From positions 248,001-312,000 of the forward strand of contig NZ_RCNT01000002.1 of the NCBI RefSeq assembly GCF_003688285.1: DNA of 64,000 nucleotides. The letters run 5' to 3'. This document shows, piece by piece, positions 9,312-18,749 of the stretch. Position 1 is the stretch's first letter. Each line of letters begins with the position of its first letter. The notes under the pieces were generated by a model, which was not told the DNA's origin, made no database searches, and was given only the letters and a program-made list of their open reading frames with translations. The position numbers and the translations under genes were made by a program. This DNA is from Rhodophyticola porphyridii. Its GTDB lineage: Bacteria; Pseudomonadota; Alphaproteobacteria; Rhodobacterales; Rhodobacteraceae.

Positions 9312-10037
9312 CTACCCCCAATATAGATTTACATAGACGTCGGATTGCCGGGCGGCCCAAGCCTGTTGCCGGCGGACTAGCGGCAGCGTGGATGGATCCA
9401 GTCGCTCATGGGTTTCGACGAAGACACAGACCCCGTCAGAGAGTAGCTCGGCGGCTTGTAAAGCGGCGAGCACTCTCCATTCCGCGCCTTCGATATCGAT
9501 CTTGATCAGGCTCGGGCGACGCGGCAGGTCGCGCACGAAACCGGCAATGTCGATGACGCGGGTTTCGGTTTCGACATGGTTCCCGTCACGGTAGCGGTCA
9601 TGCACGATCGAGGCCGCCTTTGACGCGCTGCGCGGCGAGACACGGTACGAGGCGGGCAGCACCAGAGCGGCGGTGCCGTCATAATCGGATACGGCTGCGT
9701 TATGTGGGTGAACATGGGGCTGGTCGGCGAAACGGGCCGACAGAAGGGCAAAGGTCTCGGGTTCGGGCTCGAACGCATGTACGGTGGCGCCGCCCCGTGC
9801 CAGCAGATTGGTGACGTCGCCGACATTGGCCCCGAGATCAAGCGCGATATCGCCTGGGCCGAGTGCCGCCGAGAGCGCCTCTAACCGGGCTTCGGCCAAG
9901 CGCTGCTGGCGGCGTTTGAGCTTGCGATAACCGACAGCGCCGATGCCGCCCGGCAGACGCGCAAGAGCGGAGAACCATGCCTCCACTGTGCCGTTGGGGC
10001 GCAGATCCTCGGCGATCATGGTCGCGATATCGCTCAA
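9312..10037 (-). CDS. FkbM-family SAM-dependent methyltransferase
   Basis: A 241-residue class I methyltransferase. The SAM loop is [12 protein letters not shown] (about 65-76), followed by the acidic [11 protein letters not shown] (89-99), and the FkbM-type core continues with [15 protein letters not shown] and a final VFVETHERL. Members typically O-methylate sugars of polysaccharides or secondary metabolites; the substrate here is unknown. Its ATG overlaps the glyQ stop by four bases, so it is translationally coupled to a tRNA synthetase subunit, an odd place for a sugar methyltransferase. The first 60 residues are basic and helical ([19 protein letters not shown]). Confidence 0.85.
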   Translation of the reverse strand: MSDIATMIAEDLRPNGTVEAWFSALARLPGGIGAVGYRKLKRRQQRLAEARLEALSAALGPGDIALDLGANVGDVTNLLARGGATVHAFEPEPETFALLSARFADQPHVHPHNAAVSDYDGTAALVLPASYRVSPRSASKAASIVHDRYRDGNHVETETRVIDIAGFVRDLPRRPSLIKIDIEGAEWRVLAALQAAELLSDGVCVFVETHERLDPSTLPLVRRQQAWAARQSDVYVNLYWG

Positions 10038-10981
10038 CGTTTGGCCCCGGTTTCCGTCGTCCGCCCGCCGCCCGCTTCGGTCTGCACGAAGGCATCGGCG
10101 CAGCGTTTGGTCAGGGCCCGGACCCGCCCGATATAGGCCTGGCGCTCGGTGACGGAGATCACACCGCGCGCATCGAGCAGATTGAAGACGTGGCTGGCCT
10201 TGATCGCCTGATCATAGGCCGGGTGGGCCATCACGATCCGCTGGCCGGTCTTGGGGTCCACATGCGGCGCATCGAGGATGCGGGCGCATTCGGTCTCCGC
10301 GCGTTCGAAATCGCCCAGCAGCTTTTCGGTATCGGCCAGATCGAAATTCCACCGCGAATACTCCGCCTCCGTCTGGCGGAAAACATCGCCATAGCTCAGC
10401 GCGATGTCCGACTGCGGGTCGTTGAACGGCATGTCCATCACATGGTCCACGCCCAGCACATACATCGCCAGACGTTCCAGACCGTAGGTCAGCTCCCCCG
10501 AAACCGGGTGGCAGTCATGCCCGCCCACCTGCTGGAAATAGGTGAACTGGCTGACCTCCATGCCGTCGCACCAGACCTCCCAGCCGAGACCCCAGGCGCC
10601 CAGCGTCGGGCTTTCCCAGTCGTCTTCGACGAACCGGATGTCATGCAGGGCCATGTCGATGCCGATCGCCTCCAGCGAACCCAGATAGAGCGCCTGCAGA
10701 TCGGGCGGGCTGGGTTTGATCAGCACCTGAAACTGGTAGTAATGCTGCAATCGGTTCGGGTTTTCGCCATAGCGCCCGTCGGTTGGTCGCCGCGACGGCT
10801 GCACATAGGCCGCGGTCCACGGCCGCGTTCCCAGTGACCGCAGCGTCGTGGCGGGGTGGAACGTGCCCGCGCCCACCTCCATGTCGTAGGGTTGCAGGAT
10901 CGCGCAGCCCTGCGCCGCCCAGTAGCTTTGCAGCCGCAGGATGATTTCCTGAAAACTCTTCGGTCGGACAGGTTCGGACAT
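10034..10981 (-). CDS. glyQ: Glycyl-tRNA synthetase alpha subunit
   Basis: The catalytic chain of glycyl-tRNA synthetase, which forms glycyl-adenylate. The 315-residue protein has the canonical run [85 protein letters not shown] and [15 protein letters not shown]. The ATG at 10981 ([10 protein letters not shown]) matches where the family begins; an in-frame ATG nine codons earlier is less likely. It heads the leftward group glyQ, fkbM-like, small membrane protein, glyS, PPDK-like. Confidence 0.97.
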   Translation of the reverse strand: MSEPVRPKSFQEIILRLQSYWAAQGCAILQPYDMEVGAGTFHPATTLRSLGTRPWTAAYVQPSRRPTDGRYGENPNRLQHYYQFQVLIKPSPPDLQALYLGSLEAIGIDMALHDIRFVEDDWESPTLGAWGLGWEVWCDGMEVSQFTYFQQVGGHDCHPVSGELTYGLERLAMYVLGVDHVMDMPFNDPQSDIALSYGDVFRQTEAEYSRWNFDLADTEKLLGDFERAETECARILDAPHVDPKTGQRIVMAHPAYDQAIKASHVFNLLDARGVISVTERQAYIGRVRALTKRCADAFVQTEAGGGRTTETGAKR

Positions 10982-11152
10982 CGGGCGTTTCCGGTGGTTC
11001 ATGGGCACGGGCCTCCATACTGGTGCCCCGTGCAGGGGTCAATTGGCGCAGGCGGCATAATTCATCGTGCAAATCCCCTCCGCTTTGCTAAAAAGCGCCG
11101 ATAAGAAGCGGGCATTTGGGCCCTGAAACCAGACGATACGGGGTTTGTCTTG

Positions 11153-12922
11153 ATGAAACGCGGCTTTGCGCAACTGTGTCTTGCAATTGGTATTGGTTTC
11201 CTTGCGGCGGCATTCTCCGCCAATGGCGCACAGGCGCAGGATCGGGTCTGGGTCCAGATCGAGGCGCATCCCGATCTCGCCACGGCGGAATCCCGGGTTC
11301 GCGCCTATTCGCGTCTGATCGACAACGTGAACGGTTACCGGCTGGCCTCCGGCTGGTACGCCCTTGCTCTGGGCCCCTTCACGCGGGCCACGGCAGACCA
11401 ACAGCTTTCCAACCTTCGCGCGCAGGGCCTGATCCCGCGCGACAGTTATATCGAGCTGGGCACGATCTATCGGCAGCAATTCTGGCCCGTCGGGGCCAAC
11501 ACGCTGACCGCCGAGCCCGTTGCGCCGGTTACGCCGGCGCCCGCTGAGCCCGTCATTGCCGCCGATCCGGCCGCCCCGGCAACGCCCCTCATTCAGGCGG
11601 AAGAAACCGCGGCGGAGGCCCGCCAGTCGGAGCGTGCGCTGGACCGGCCCGCGCGCGAGGCGTTGCAGATCGCGCTGCAATGGTTCGGGTTCTACCGCGC
11701 CGGCATCGATGGCGCCTTCGGCCCCGGCACACGGCGCGCCATGTCGGACTGGCAGGCGGCGGAGGGTCTTGAGCCCACCGGCATCCTGACCACCCGCCAG
11801 CGGGCGCAACTGCTGGATGCCTATGCCGGCGAACTGGCCGCGCTGGGCATGGAGCCGGTCCGCGACACCCGCGCGGGCATCGAGATCAACCTGCCGATGG
11901 CGATGGTCGGCTTCGACCGCTACGAATACCCGTTCGCGCATTACAACAGCGTCAACGGGTCCGGCGTGCAGGTTCTGCTGATTTCCCAGCGTGGCGACCG
12001 GGCCACGCTGCATGGCCTTTACGAGATCATGCAGACGCTGGAAATCGTGCCGCTTGACGGCGAGCGGACGCGGGGCAATGACAGTTTCCTTCTGACCGGA
12101 CAGAGCGCCAGCCTGCGGTCGCATACGGTCGCCCGGCTGCAAGACGGGCAGGTCAAGGGCTTCACCCTGATCTGGCCGCCCGAGCGCGATGAGCAGATGG
12201 CCCGTGTCCTGCCGATGATGGAGCAGAGCCTGACTTTCCTTGACGGCGCGCTGGACCCCGGTGCGACCGATCCCGGCTCGGAGCAGGGCATCGACCTGAT
12301 CGCCGGGCTGGAGGTGCGCCGCCCGGATATCAGCCGCTCAGGCTTTTATGTCGACGCGCAGGGCACGGTTCTGACCACAAGCGAGGTGGTGGGCCAGTGC
12401 ACCCGGCTTTTGATCGACGATGTGTATGAGGCGGAACTGGCCTATCGCAACGACGATCTGGGCCTTGCCATTCTCAGCCCGCAATCCCGGCTGGCACCGA
12501 TTTCCTATGCAGCCTTTGCCGCCGCGCCCGCGCGGCTGCGCTCGGATATCGCGGTGGCCGGTTTCCCGTTCGACGGGGCGCTTTCCACCGCGTCGCTGAC
12601 CTTCGGCACATTGGCCGATCTGACCGGGCTGAACGGCGAGCAGACGATCCAGCGGCTGGATATCGCGGCGCAGGACAGCGAGGCGGGGGGGCCGGTTCTG
12701 GACAGCACGGGCGCGGTGCTTGGCATGATGCTGTCGGGCGACGGCACGGGGCGGGCGCTGCCCGATGATGTGAGCTTCGCGCTGCGCGCCGATCAGCTCA
12801 ACATCGTGCTGGCCGAAGCCGGGATCACGCCCGCGATCGCGCCCGGCGGTCAGGCCCTCGGCCGGGAGGCGCTGGCCCGTCTTGGCGCGAACATGACCGT
12901 TCTTGTGAGCTGCTGGAACTAG
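11153..12922 (+). CDS. Exported SPOR-like / peptidoglycan-binding / trypsin-fold protein lacking the catalytic Ser and His
   Basis: A 589-residue secreted protein with a signal peptide ending SANGAQAQ. Residues about 31-100 resemble a SPOR repeat. After a Pro/Ala linker comes a PG_binding_1 domain (about 165-218, FGFYRAGIDGAFGPGTRRAM). The C-terminal part from about 390 is a trypsin-like fold (GFYVDAQGTVLTT, NDDLGLAIL, GGPVLDSTGAVLGMM). The catalytic His position reads Glu411 (TTSEVV in place of TNAHVV) and the GNSGGP serine is Ala511 (SEAGGP); only the Asp near 435 remains. I infer a non-catalytic wall-binding protein. A TTG lies directly before the ATG at 11153. Confidence 0.8.
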   Translation: MKRGFAQLCLAIGIGFLAAAFSANGAQAQDRVWVQIEAHPDLATAESRVRAYSRLIDNVNGYRLASGWYALALGPFTRATADQQLSNLRAQGLIPRDSYIELGTIYRQQFWPVGANTLTAEPVAPVTPAPAEPVIAADPAAPATPLIQAEETAAEARQSERALDRPAREALQIALQWFGFYRAGIDGAFGPGTRRAMSDWQAAEGLEPTGILTTRQRAQLLDAYAGELAALGMEPVRDTRAGIEINLPMAMVGFDRYEYPFAHYNSVNGSGVQVLLISQRGDRATLHGLYEIMQTLEIVPLDGERTRGNDSFLLTGQSASLRSHTVARLQDGQVKGFTLIWPPERDEQMARVLPMMEQSLTFLDGALDPGATDPGSEQGIDLIAGLEVRRPDISRSGFYVDAQGTVLTTSEVVGQCTRLLIDDVYEAELAYRNDDLGLAILSPQSRLAPISYAAFAAAPARLRSDIAVAGFPFDGALSTASLTFGTLADLTGLNGEQTIQRLDIAAQDSEAGGPVLDSTGAVLGMMLSGDGTGRALPDDVSFALRADQLNIVLAEAGITPAIAPGGQALGREALARLGANMTVLVSCWN

Positions 12923-13246
12923 CGCGTCCGGCGGGGACGGGCGCGGGGGGCTGCGACACGCCCGCGCGCCCGGGGCGACAGCGCCCCCATGGGGCCTTGG
13001 GCGACGGCCGGCCCGTTCAGGCGGATCGGGACCATCCCGAAACCCGCGTGAAGGGCCCGGTGCGCAAGGCGCGCCCGCGCGGCTGGCAGGGTAGCGGCGG
13101 GGCCCGTCTTCACCCGGGCGGGAGCGGGCACCCGGATGGTGCGGGCCGCCAAATCCTGTGCTTTGCCGGCCCTTCCCCTTGCAGCGCATCGCAATATGTT
13201 GCATCCCGCGACGACAGTTTTCACCGACAAACCTCCCGAGGACGAT
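12923..13246. other. Gene-free stretch before cobS
   Basis: About 320 very GC-rich bases between the trypsin-fold gene and cobS. I see no gene I would defend. A minus-strand open frame across it (ending at 12919) is Arg/Ala-rich and continues antisense into cobS, so I treat it as a shadow. The last 60 bases are less GC-rich and probably hold the cobS promoter, with GAGGA at 13238-13242 as its ribosome site. No clear terminator with a T run is visible. Confidence 0.5.
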
Positions 13247-14233
13247 ATGGCGGACGGCAACATGAGCAGCGATATCAAACCAACCGAAGAGATTTCCGTT
13301 CGGGAGACCTTCGGCATCGACAGCGACATGAAGGTCAAGGCCTTTGCCGAGGCGACGGACCGCGTACCCGCCGTTGACAGCACCTACAAGTTCGACCCCG
13401 ACACCACGCTCGCCATTCTCGCAGGTTTCAGCCACAACCGCCGGGTGATGATCCAGGGCTATCACGGCACCGGCAAATCGACCCATATCGAGCAGATCGC
13501 CGCGCGCCTGAACTGGCCCGCCGTGCGGGTGAACCTCGACAGCCATATCAGCCGGATCGACCTGATCGGCAAGGATGCGATCAAGCTGCGCGACGGCAAG
13601 CAGGTGACCGAGTTTCACGAGGGCATCCTGCCCTGGGCGCTGCGCAACCCGGTGGCGATCGTCTTCGACGAATACGATGCGGGCCGGGCGGATGTGATGT
13701 TCGTGATTCAGCGGGTGCTGGAGCATGACGGCAAGCTGACGCTCTTGGACCAGAACGAGATCATCACGCCGCATCCGTGTTTCCGGCTTTTCGCCACCGC
13801 CAACACCGTGGGTCTGGGTGATACGACCGGCCTCTATCACGGCGTGCAGCAGATCAACCAGGCGCAGATGGACCGCTGGTCGCTTGTCGCGACCCTGAAC
13901 TACCTGTCCCACGACGCGGAAACCGCCATCGTTCTGGCCAAGAACCCGCATTACAACACCGAGAAGGGCCGCAAGCAGATCGCCCAGATGGTCACGGTCG
14001 CCGATCTGACGCGGACCGCGTTCATGAATGGCGAACTGTCCACGGTTATGTCGCCCCGGACGGTCATCAACTGGGCTGAAAACGCCTCCATCTTCCGCAA
14101 TGTGGGCTATGCGTTCCGCCTGACCTTCCTCAACAAATGCGACGAACTGGAACGCCAGACCGTGGCCGAGTTCTACCAGCGTTGCTTCGACGAGGAACTG
14201 CCGGAAAGTGCCGTGTCGATGAGCATGGGCTGA
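13247..14233 (+). CDS. cobS: Cobaltochelatase subunit CobS
   Basis: The AAA+ ATPase chain of the aerobic cobalt chelatase (CobNST), which inserts Co2+ into hydrogenobyrinate a,c-diamide for vitamin B12. The 328-residue protein has the typical N-terminal [16 protein letters not shown], a Walker A at GYHGTGKST (about 71-79), [14 protein letters not shown], Walker B in [12 protein letters not shown], the sensor-1 region [19 protein letters not shown], and a family-typical C-terminus ([20 protein letters not shown]). The frame is open upstream to 13136, but MADGNMSSD at 13247 has GAGGA ahead of it. Its partner cobT is not adjacent. Confidence 0.93.
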   Translation: MADGNMSSDIKPTEEISVRETFGIDSDMKVKAFAEATDRVPAVDSTYKFDPDTTLAILAGFSHNRRVMIQGYHGTGKSTHIEQIAARLNWPAVRVNLDSHISRIDLIGKDAIKLRDGKQVTEFHEGILPWALRNPVAIVFDEYDAGRADVMFVIQRVLEHDGKLTLLDQNEIITPHPCFRLFATANTVGLGDTTGLYHGVQQINQAQMDRWSLVATLNYLSHDAETAIVLAKNPHYNTEKGRKQIAQMVTVADLTRTAFMNGELSTVMSPRTVINWAENASIFRNVGYAFRLTFLNKCDELERQTVAEFYQRCFDEELPESAVSMSMG

Positions 14234-14329
14234 TCCGCGGTCGGGCCGGGTTCCGGGCGACCGGAGCGGCGGCACGGCGTTACGGAGCGGGCGCTTGACG
14301 CGGGCTTCCCGCAGGCATCTGCGCGAGGT

Positions 14330-15613
14330 TCAGCCGACCGGCCTTCCCGCGACATAGGTTGCGGCAATGGCGCGGTCGTCGCCCATCATGATGGTCGGGA
14401 AAATCGCCTCCCAGATGTCGTTTGCGCGCGCGTGGCGTTGCGCGATGGCAGGGGTGGAGGCGAGATCGAGGGCGATCAGGTCGGCCTCCATGCCCGGTGC
14501 AAGCGTTCCGATTTTATCGTGCAGGTTCAGAGCTTTCGCGCTGCCCTGCGTGGCAAGCCAAAGAAGTCGGGAGGGGTGCAGGGCCTGACCGCGAAGCTGC
14601 GCGATTTCGTAAGCTGCGGCCATGGTGCGAAGCATAGAGAAGGACGAGCCCCCGCCGGTATCGGTCGCCAGACCCACGCGCAGCTTCGGGGCCAGCGTCA
14701 TGTCGAAAAGCCCCGATCCGATGAAGGTGTTCGAGGTCGGGCAATGGACCAGCGCGGCCCCGGCCTCGGTCAGGCGATCCACCTCGCGGGGGGTCAGATG
14801 GATGGCGTGGCCGAACACCGCATTGGGGCCCAGCAGCCCGTGTGCCTCGTAGGTGTCGAGATAGTCCCGCGCGTCGGGATAGAGAGATCTGACCCACGCG
14901 ATCTCGTCGGTCTGTTCGCTCAGATGGGTCTGCATCAGACAGTCCGGGTGTTCGGCCCAGAGCGCACCGAGGGCAGCAAGCTGTGCGGGCGTGGAGGTGG
15001 GCGAGAACCGCGGCGTGATGACATACTCAAGCCGCCCGCGCCCGTGCCATTTTTCCAGCAGCCGCTTGCTGTCGTCATAGGCGGATTGCGCCGTGTCGCG
15101 CAGACCCTCGGGCGCGGTGTCGCGATCCATGCAGGTCTTGCCCGCCAGCGCGCGGAGGCCCCTTGTCTCCGCCTCGGCGAAAAACGCATCGACGCTTGCG
15201 GGATGAATGGTGCAGTAGCTCGCCACTGTCGTGGTCCCGTGGGCGAGCGTGAGGTCGAGGTATCGCCGCGCGGTGCGGGCGGCATGGTCCGGATCGGCGA
15301 AGCGCATCTCCTCGGGGAAGGTGTAGGTGGTCAGCCAGTCGATCAGGCGCTTGCCCCAGGACGCGATGATGGCGGTCTGCGGGTAATGGGCGTGGGCGTC
15401 GATGAAGCCCGGCAGGATCAGATCGGCCCCGTGATCGACGATCGCGGCCTGTGGATGGGCCGCGCGCAGCCTGTCGGCGGGGCCCAGATCGGCGATCTTT
15501 CCGTCGCGGATGAAAACCGCACCATGCGGATCGTGCCGCGCCGCGCCGGGGCCTTCGACAAAGGGATCGCCGGTGAAGGCGAGGGTCTGGCCCAGCAGCA
15601 ATCTGTCTTCCAT
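14330..15613 (-). CDS. guaD: Guanine deaminase
   Basis: Hydrolyses guanine to xanthine and ammonia in purine salvage/catabolism. It is an amidohydrolase-superfamily enzyme of 427 residues with the zinc motif PGFIDAHAHYPQTAII, then TTTVASYCTIHPAS, MQTHLSEQTDEIAWV, FGHAIHLTPREVDRL, HCPTSNTFIGSGLF (guanine-deaminase type) and LATDTGGGSSFSMLRTM with the catalytic Asp. The start at 15613 (MEDRLLLGQTL) is preferred over 15646 because GAAGG lies eight bases upstream. It is divergent from mgtE; the 98 bases between them probably hold both promoters. Confidence 0.92.
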   Translation of the reverse strand: MEDRLLLGQTLAFTGDPFVEGPGAARHDPHGAVFIRDGKIADLGPADRLRAAHPQAAIVDHGADLILPGFIDAHAHYPQTAIIASWGKRLIDWLTTYTFPEEMRFADPDHAARTARRYLDLTLAHGTTTVASYCTIHPASVDAFFAEAETRGLRALAGKTCMDRDTAPEGLRDTAQSAYDDSKRLLEKWHGRGRLEYVITPRFSPTSTPAQLAALGALWAEHPDCLMQTHLSEQTDEIAWVRSLYPDARDYLDTYEAHGLLGPNAVFGHAIHLTPREVDRLTEAGAALVHCPTSNTFIGSGLFDMTLAPKLRVGLATDTGGGSSFSMLRTMAAAYEIAQLRGQALHPSRLLWLATQGSAKALNLHDKIGTLAPGMEADLIALDLASTPAIAQRHARANDIWEAIFPTIMMGDDRAIAATYVAGRPVG

Positions 15614-15711
15614 CGAACGCGCCTTCAGCAATTTCAGTTTCGCCATTTGCTGTCATAGCGGTGGGCGGCGGGCTATGTTAGGCGAAAAGCGTCAATGGGG
15701 CGAGGTGGATC

Positions 15712-17097
15712 ATGGCAGACGACACCGACGATATCCTGCTGGAAGAGAAAGACAGCTACGCGCTGGATGACAGTCTGCGCGGGCAGGTGCGGCGCGCCGT
15801 TCTGGACGATGACGTGGCCGCGATCGACCGGCTGATGGAACCGTTGCACCCGGCGGATGTGGCGGACCTTCTGGAACAGATCTCGGCCGCGGAGCGCGAG
15901 TCGCTGCTGCAGCTGTGGTCCACGGGGATCGATGGCGAGGTTCTGTCGGAACTGGAAGAGGGCCTGCGCGAGGAGGTGATCGCGTTTCTGCCCTCCCACG
16001 TGCTGGCCGAAGCGGTGCGCGAGCTGGACAGCGACGATGTGGTCGATCTTGTCGAGTATATGGAGGATGCCCAGCAGGCGGCCATTCTGGACGCGCTGGA
16101 CGAGGCGGACAGGGCCGCCGTCGAGGAAGCGCTGAGCTACCCCGAGGACAGTGCCGGCCGCCTGATGCAGCGCGAGGTGGTGCGCGCGCCCGAGCACTGG
16201 ACCGTTGGCGAGATGATCGACCATCTGCGCCATCACAAGGCCGATCTGCCGGAGCAGTTCTACCATATCATCCTGGTCGATCCGCGGATGAAGCCCACTG
16301 GCTATGTCACGCTTGGCCGAATGCTCTCTACCGCGCGCGAGGTGGAGCTGAACCAGATAACCGAGGACAGCTTTCGCCCGATCCCCGCGACCCAGCCCGA
16401 GGAGGAGGTCGCCTATGCGTTCAACCAGTATCACCTGATTTCTGCGCCCGTTGTCGACGATGACGGGCGGCTGGTCGGCGTGATCACCATCGACGACGCG
16501 ATGATCGTGCAGGACGCCGAGGCGGAGGAGGATATCCTGCGTCTGGCCGGTGTCGGCGAGGGCGGGCTGAACGACCGGGTGCTGGAGACGACCAAGCAGC
16601 GCTTCCCCTGGCTTGCGGTCAATCTGGTGACCGCGATCCTGGCGTCGCTGGTGATTGCCCAGTTCGAGGCGGCGATCGCGCAGATCGTGGCGCTGGCCGT
16701 GCTGATGCCGATCGTGGCGTCGATGGGCGGCAATGCGGGCACCCAGAGCCTGACCGTGGCGGTGCGCGCCATCGCGACAAAGGATTTGACCCGCTCGAAC
16801 CTTATGCGGGTGGTGTTGCGAGAGGCGGGTGTCGGCCTGATCAACGGGCTGATCTTCGCCGTAGTGATGGGGCTGGTGGGGCTGGTCTGGTTCGGGTCGC
16901 CCATGCTGGGCGGCGTGATCGCGGCGGCGATGGTGATCAACCTGCTGGTGGCGGGGCTTGCGGGGATATTGGTGCCGGTGGTTCTGGACCGGCTTGGGGT
17001 GGACCCGGCGCTGGCCTCCGGCGCGTTCGTGACCACGGTGACCGATGTGGTGGGGTTCTTCGCGTTCCTGGGCCTTGCTGTGCTGCTGCTGATCTGA
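15712..17097 (+). CDS. mgtE: Magnesium transporter MgtE
   Basis: An inner-membrane Mg2+ channel gated by cytoplasmic Mg2+. The 461-residue protein has the three expected blocks. Residues about 20-130 are the superhelical N domain (LHPADVADLLEQI, DSDDVVDLVEYM). About 135-260 is a CBS pair (EDSAGRLMQREVV, GYVTLGRML, YHLISAPVVDDDGRLVGVI). The C-terminal pore part has about five helices, beginning RFPWLAVNLVTAILASLVIA and including the selectivity segment MPIVASMGGNAGTQSLTV. It appears complete, and no Mg2+-sensing leader could be recognised in the short upstream gap. Confidence 0.95.
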   Translation: MADDTDDILLEEKDSYALDDSLRGQVRRAVLDDDVAAIDRLMEPLHPADVADLLEQISAAERESLLQLWSTGIDGEVLSELEEGLREEVIAFLPSHVLAEAVRELDSDDVVDLVEYMEDAQQAAILDALDEADRAAVEEALSYPEDSAGRLMQREVVRAPEHWTVGEMIDHLRHHKADLPEQFYHIILVDPRMKPTGYVTLGRMLSTAREVELNQITEDSFRPIPATQPEEEVAYAFNQYHLISAPVVDDDGRLVGVITIDDAMIVQDAEAEEDILRLAGVGEGGLNDRVLETTKQRFPWLAVNLVTAILASLVIAQFEAAIAQIVALAVLMPIVASMGGNAGTQSLTVAVRAIATKDLTRSNLMRVVLREAGVGLINGLIFAVVMGLVGLVWFGSPMLGGVIAAAMVINLLVAGLAGILVPVVLDRLGVDPALASGAFVTTVTDVVGFFAFLGLAVLLLI

Positions 17098-17303
17098 CGC
17101 GCCGGGCGGCTGAGGGTCACCGGCCCCGCGCGCCGGACCAGATCGACGCGGGAGCGTCCTCTGAGCCACCGGCGGGTGAGGCTCCGGCCTGACCTGCGGG
17201 CCGCCGTTGAAGGACCTTCTTGCGAAGGGGCGGTCAGGGGCAAGATTGGCCGTCATTGATGCCCTGTCGGAACCGGTCAATACCGCCGATCCATAGCTGC
17301 GGT

Positions 17304-18164
17304 TTAGCCAAGCCTCTTATAGCATTTGAGTATGTTCAGATTGCGCAGAGTTACGATTCCGCGACACTCGGAATGCACACCGTCTGATATGGGCGGCCAG
17401 TTGATTGGCCAACCACCGTCCTGCTGCTGTTGATCGATCATAAACTGCAAATGAGGCCGAATTTCTTCATAGGTGAAGAAAGAGGCTCCCGGACTGTTCG
17501 GACTCGGCGCAAAAACCAATGGTGAGAAAACATATCCTTCTGCATCTGTATCGAAACAAGTCGAGTCTCTTACGAGGTCCCCCAACTCGCTCAAAGCCGC
17601 ATCTGCTCTTTGCTTGTCGGGATGCGTGGAAAGAAATGCCAGCGCATTCTGGATTGAATGAGGACTTGCGACATCAAGCCTGTTCAAGGCCTCCCAGCAA
17701 AACTCTTCAGCACGCCTCATCCACGGGTGACACAAGCCATTTTTCCAAAGAAAAGAAAGTATTATTCCGGTTGGGTTGATCGAGCTGGATTGGGTTTCTT
17801 CGCATCCCCACCAAGGTGCATGCGGCGCCGTTTCGACGGTGGGATGAGAGAATGGCAAGCCACCGTCTTCATTTGCAAGTTCATTCAGCGCATTGCAAAC
17901 AGACAAGAAACCGCTTTTATTTGCACCGATTGCATCCAGGATTTCCATCGCAAACGCCTGATCAACAGGTTGCGGTTCTGAGGCGCGTTTATCCGGCTCC
18001 AGACCGAAGCCGAATAACCCGTTTTGGTGCCGATACGCATTCAAGGCCCGCTCAACAATCTCTGCTGACCCAGCTTCAAAATGAAACGAGAACAGATGGC
18101 GTTCAAGAAGCCTGGCGTTACAGAAGATGAAATTTCTTGCATTTTCGACATCCGGTCGAGGCAT
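17304..18164 (-). CDS. Prenyltransferase/terpenoid-cyclase toroid-like protein of unknown function
   Basis: A 286-residue cytoplasmic protein, no signal peptide. Two features suggest the alpha/alpha-toroid (squalene-hopene/prenyltransferase) fold: NALNELANEDGGLPF and the C-terminal MIDQQQQDGGWPINWPP, both resembling the QDGGW-type repeat. There is no DxDD cyclase motif, so catalysis of that kind is unlikely. Base composition is clearly lower in GC than every neighbour, and codons ending in A or T are frequent, which suggests acquisition by transfer. It is flanked by a 206-base gap after mgtE and a 160-base gap before the HxlR gene. I do not know its role. Confidence 0.7.
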   Translation of the reverse strand: MPRPDVENARNFIFCNARLLERHLFSFHFEAGSAEIVERALNAYRHQNGLFGFGLEPDKRASEPQPVDQAFAMEILDAIGANKSGFLSVCNALNELANEDGGLPFSHPTVETAPHAPWWGCEETQSSSINPTGIILSFLWKNGLCHPWMRRAEEFCWEALNRLDVASPHSIQNALAFLSTHPDKQRADAALSELGDLVRDSTCFDTDAEGYVFSPLVFAPSPNSPGASFFTYEEIRPHLQFMIDQQQQDGGWPINWPPISDGVHSECRGIVTLRNLNILKCYKRLG

Positions 18165-18324
18165 GTGGCTTTTCTCCAGTCTTCAAGCGCAGCAAGGCTT
18201 TGGCACGAGGTGTGTGTAACATGCCCTGCTCCCCCAAGGGATCAACCGCGAAGGCCGTGAATGTTCTGTCGCGGCAATCCGATCCCTGACGGTCGACCGC
18301 TGGATGACTTGCCGCTGACACGCG

Positions 18325-18654
18325 CTAACTGGTGCACCGCGTCGTCGCCTCGAAATGCAAATCGCCCCAATCGGCCATGGATTTCAGAAGCGGCGCCAGT
18401 GTCCTGCCATGCTCGGTGATCGAGTATACGACCCGGGGCGGCACCTGCCGGTGGTCTTCGCGGTGCACGATGCCGTCCTCGACCAGTTCCTTCAACTGAC
18501 GGATCAGCACCCGCTCGGAGATCCACGGCATGTCACGTTTCAGTTCGCCGAAGCGGTAGGAGCGCTCGACCAGGCGGAACAGGATGCCCGGTTTCCATTT
18601 TCCTCCGAAAACCCGGTTTGCGACTTCCATCGGGCAATAGGGAACCTCCGCCAA
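18325..18654 (-). CDS. HxlR-family transcriptional regulator
   Basis: A 109-residue winged-helix regulator. It begins MAEVPYCPMEVANRVFGGKW, with the conserved Cys7 that in some HxlR proteins senses electrophiles or redox state, then RSYRFGELKRDMPWISERVLIRQLKELVEDGIV (helix-turn-helix) and the wing RVVYSITEHGRTLAPLL. It diverges from the epoxide hydrolase gene at 18750, and a perfect inverted repeat lies between them, so it probably controls both genes. HxlR dimers bind such palindromes. A ligand related to epoxide or quinone stress is a reasonable guess only. Confidence 0.9.
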   Translation of the reverse strand: MAEVPYCPMEVANRVFGGKWKPGILFRLVERSYRFGELKRDMPWISERVLIRQLKELVEDGIVHREDHRQVPPRVVYSITEHGRTLAPLLKSMADWGDLHFEATTRCTS

Positions 18655-18665
18655 TGCTCCTCCCT

Positions 18666-18685
18666 TACTGACAAAATTGTCAGTA
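18666..18685. promoter_or_regulatory. Perfect inverted repeat, likely HxlR operator
   Basis: TACTGACAA-AA-TTGTCAGTA: nine-base arms around a two-base spacer, in the 95-base gap between the divergent HxlR gene and the exported epoxide hydrolase. The right arm begins TTGTCA and could double as a -35 element for the rightward gene, so binding would block RNA polymerase. Size and symmetry suit a dimeric winged-helix regulator. Confidence 0.75.
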
Positions 18686-18749
18686 CTTTACTTTCTTTCA
18701 GTATGGATCAAGCTCGGAGGGAACACCAGACACCTCGGAGGATCCGCAT

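Noticed and set aside
12919-13383. A minus-strand frame across the gap before cobS
   Set aside because: It is Arg/Ala/Pro-rich and half of it is antisense to cobS; I found no ribosome site or family resemblance.
17098-17303. Possible insertion-sequence remnant between mgtE and the low-GC gene
   Set aside because: No inverted-repeat pair, target duplication or transposase fragment could be identified.
18118-18321. A 67-codon frame between the toroid-like gene and HxlR
   Set aside because: No similarity or ribosome site; overlaps the start of the toroid-like gene.
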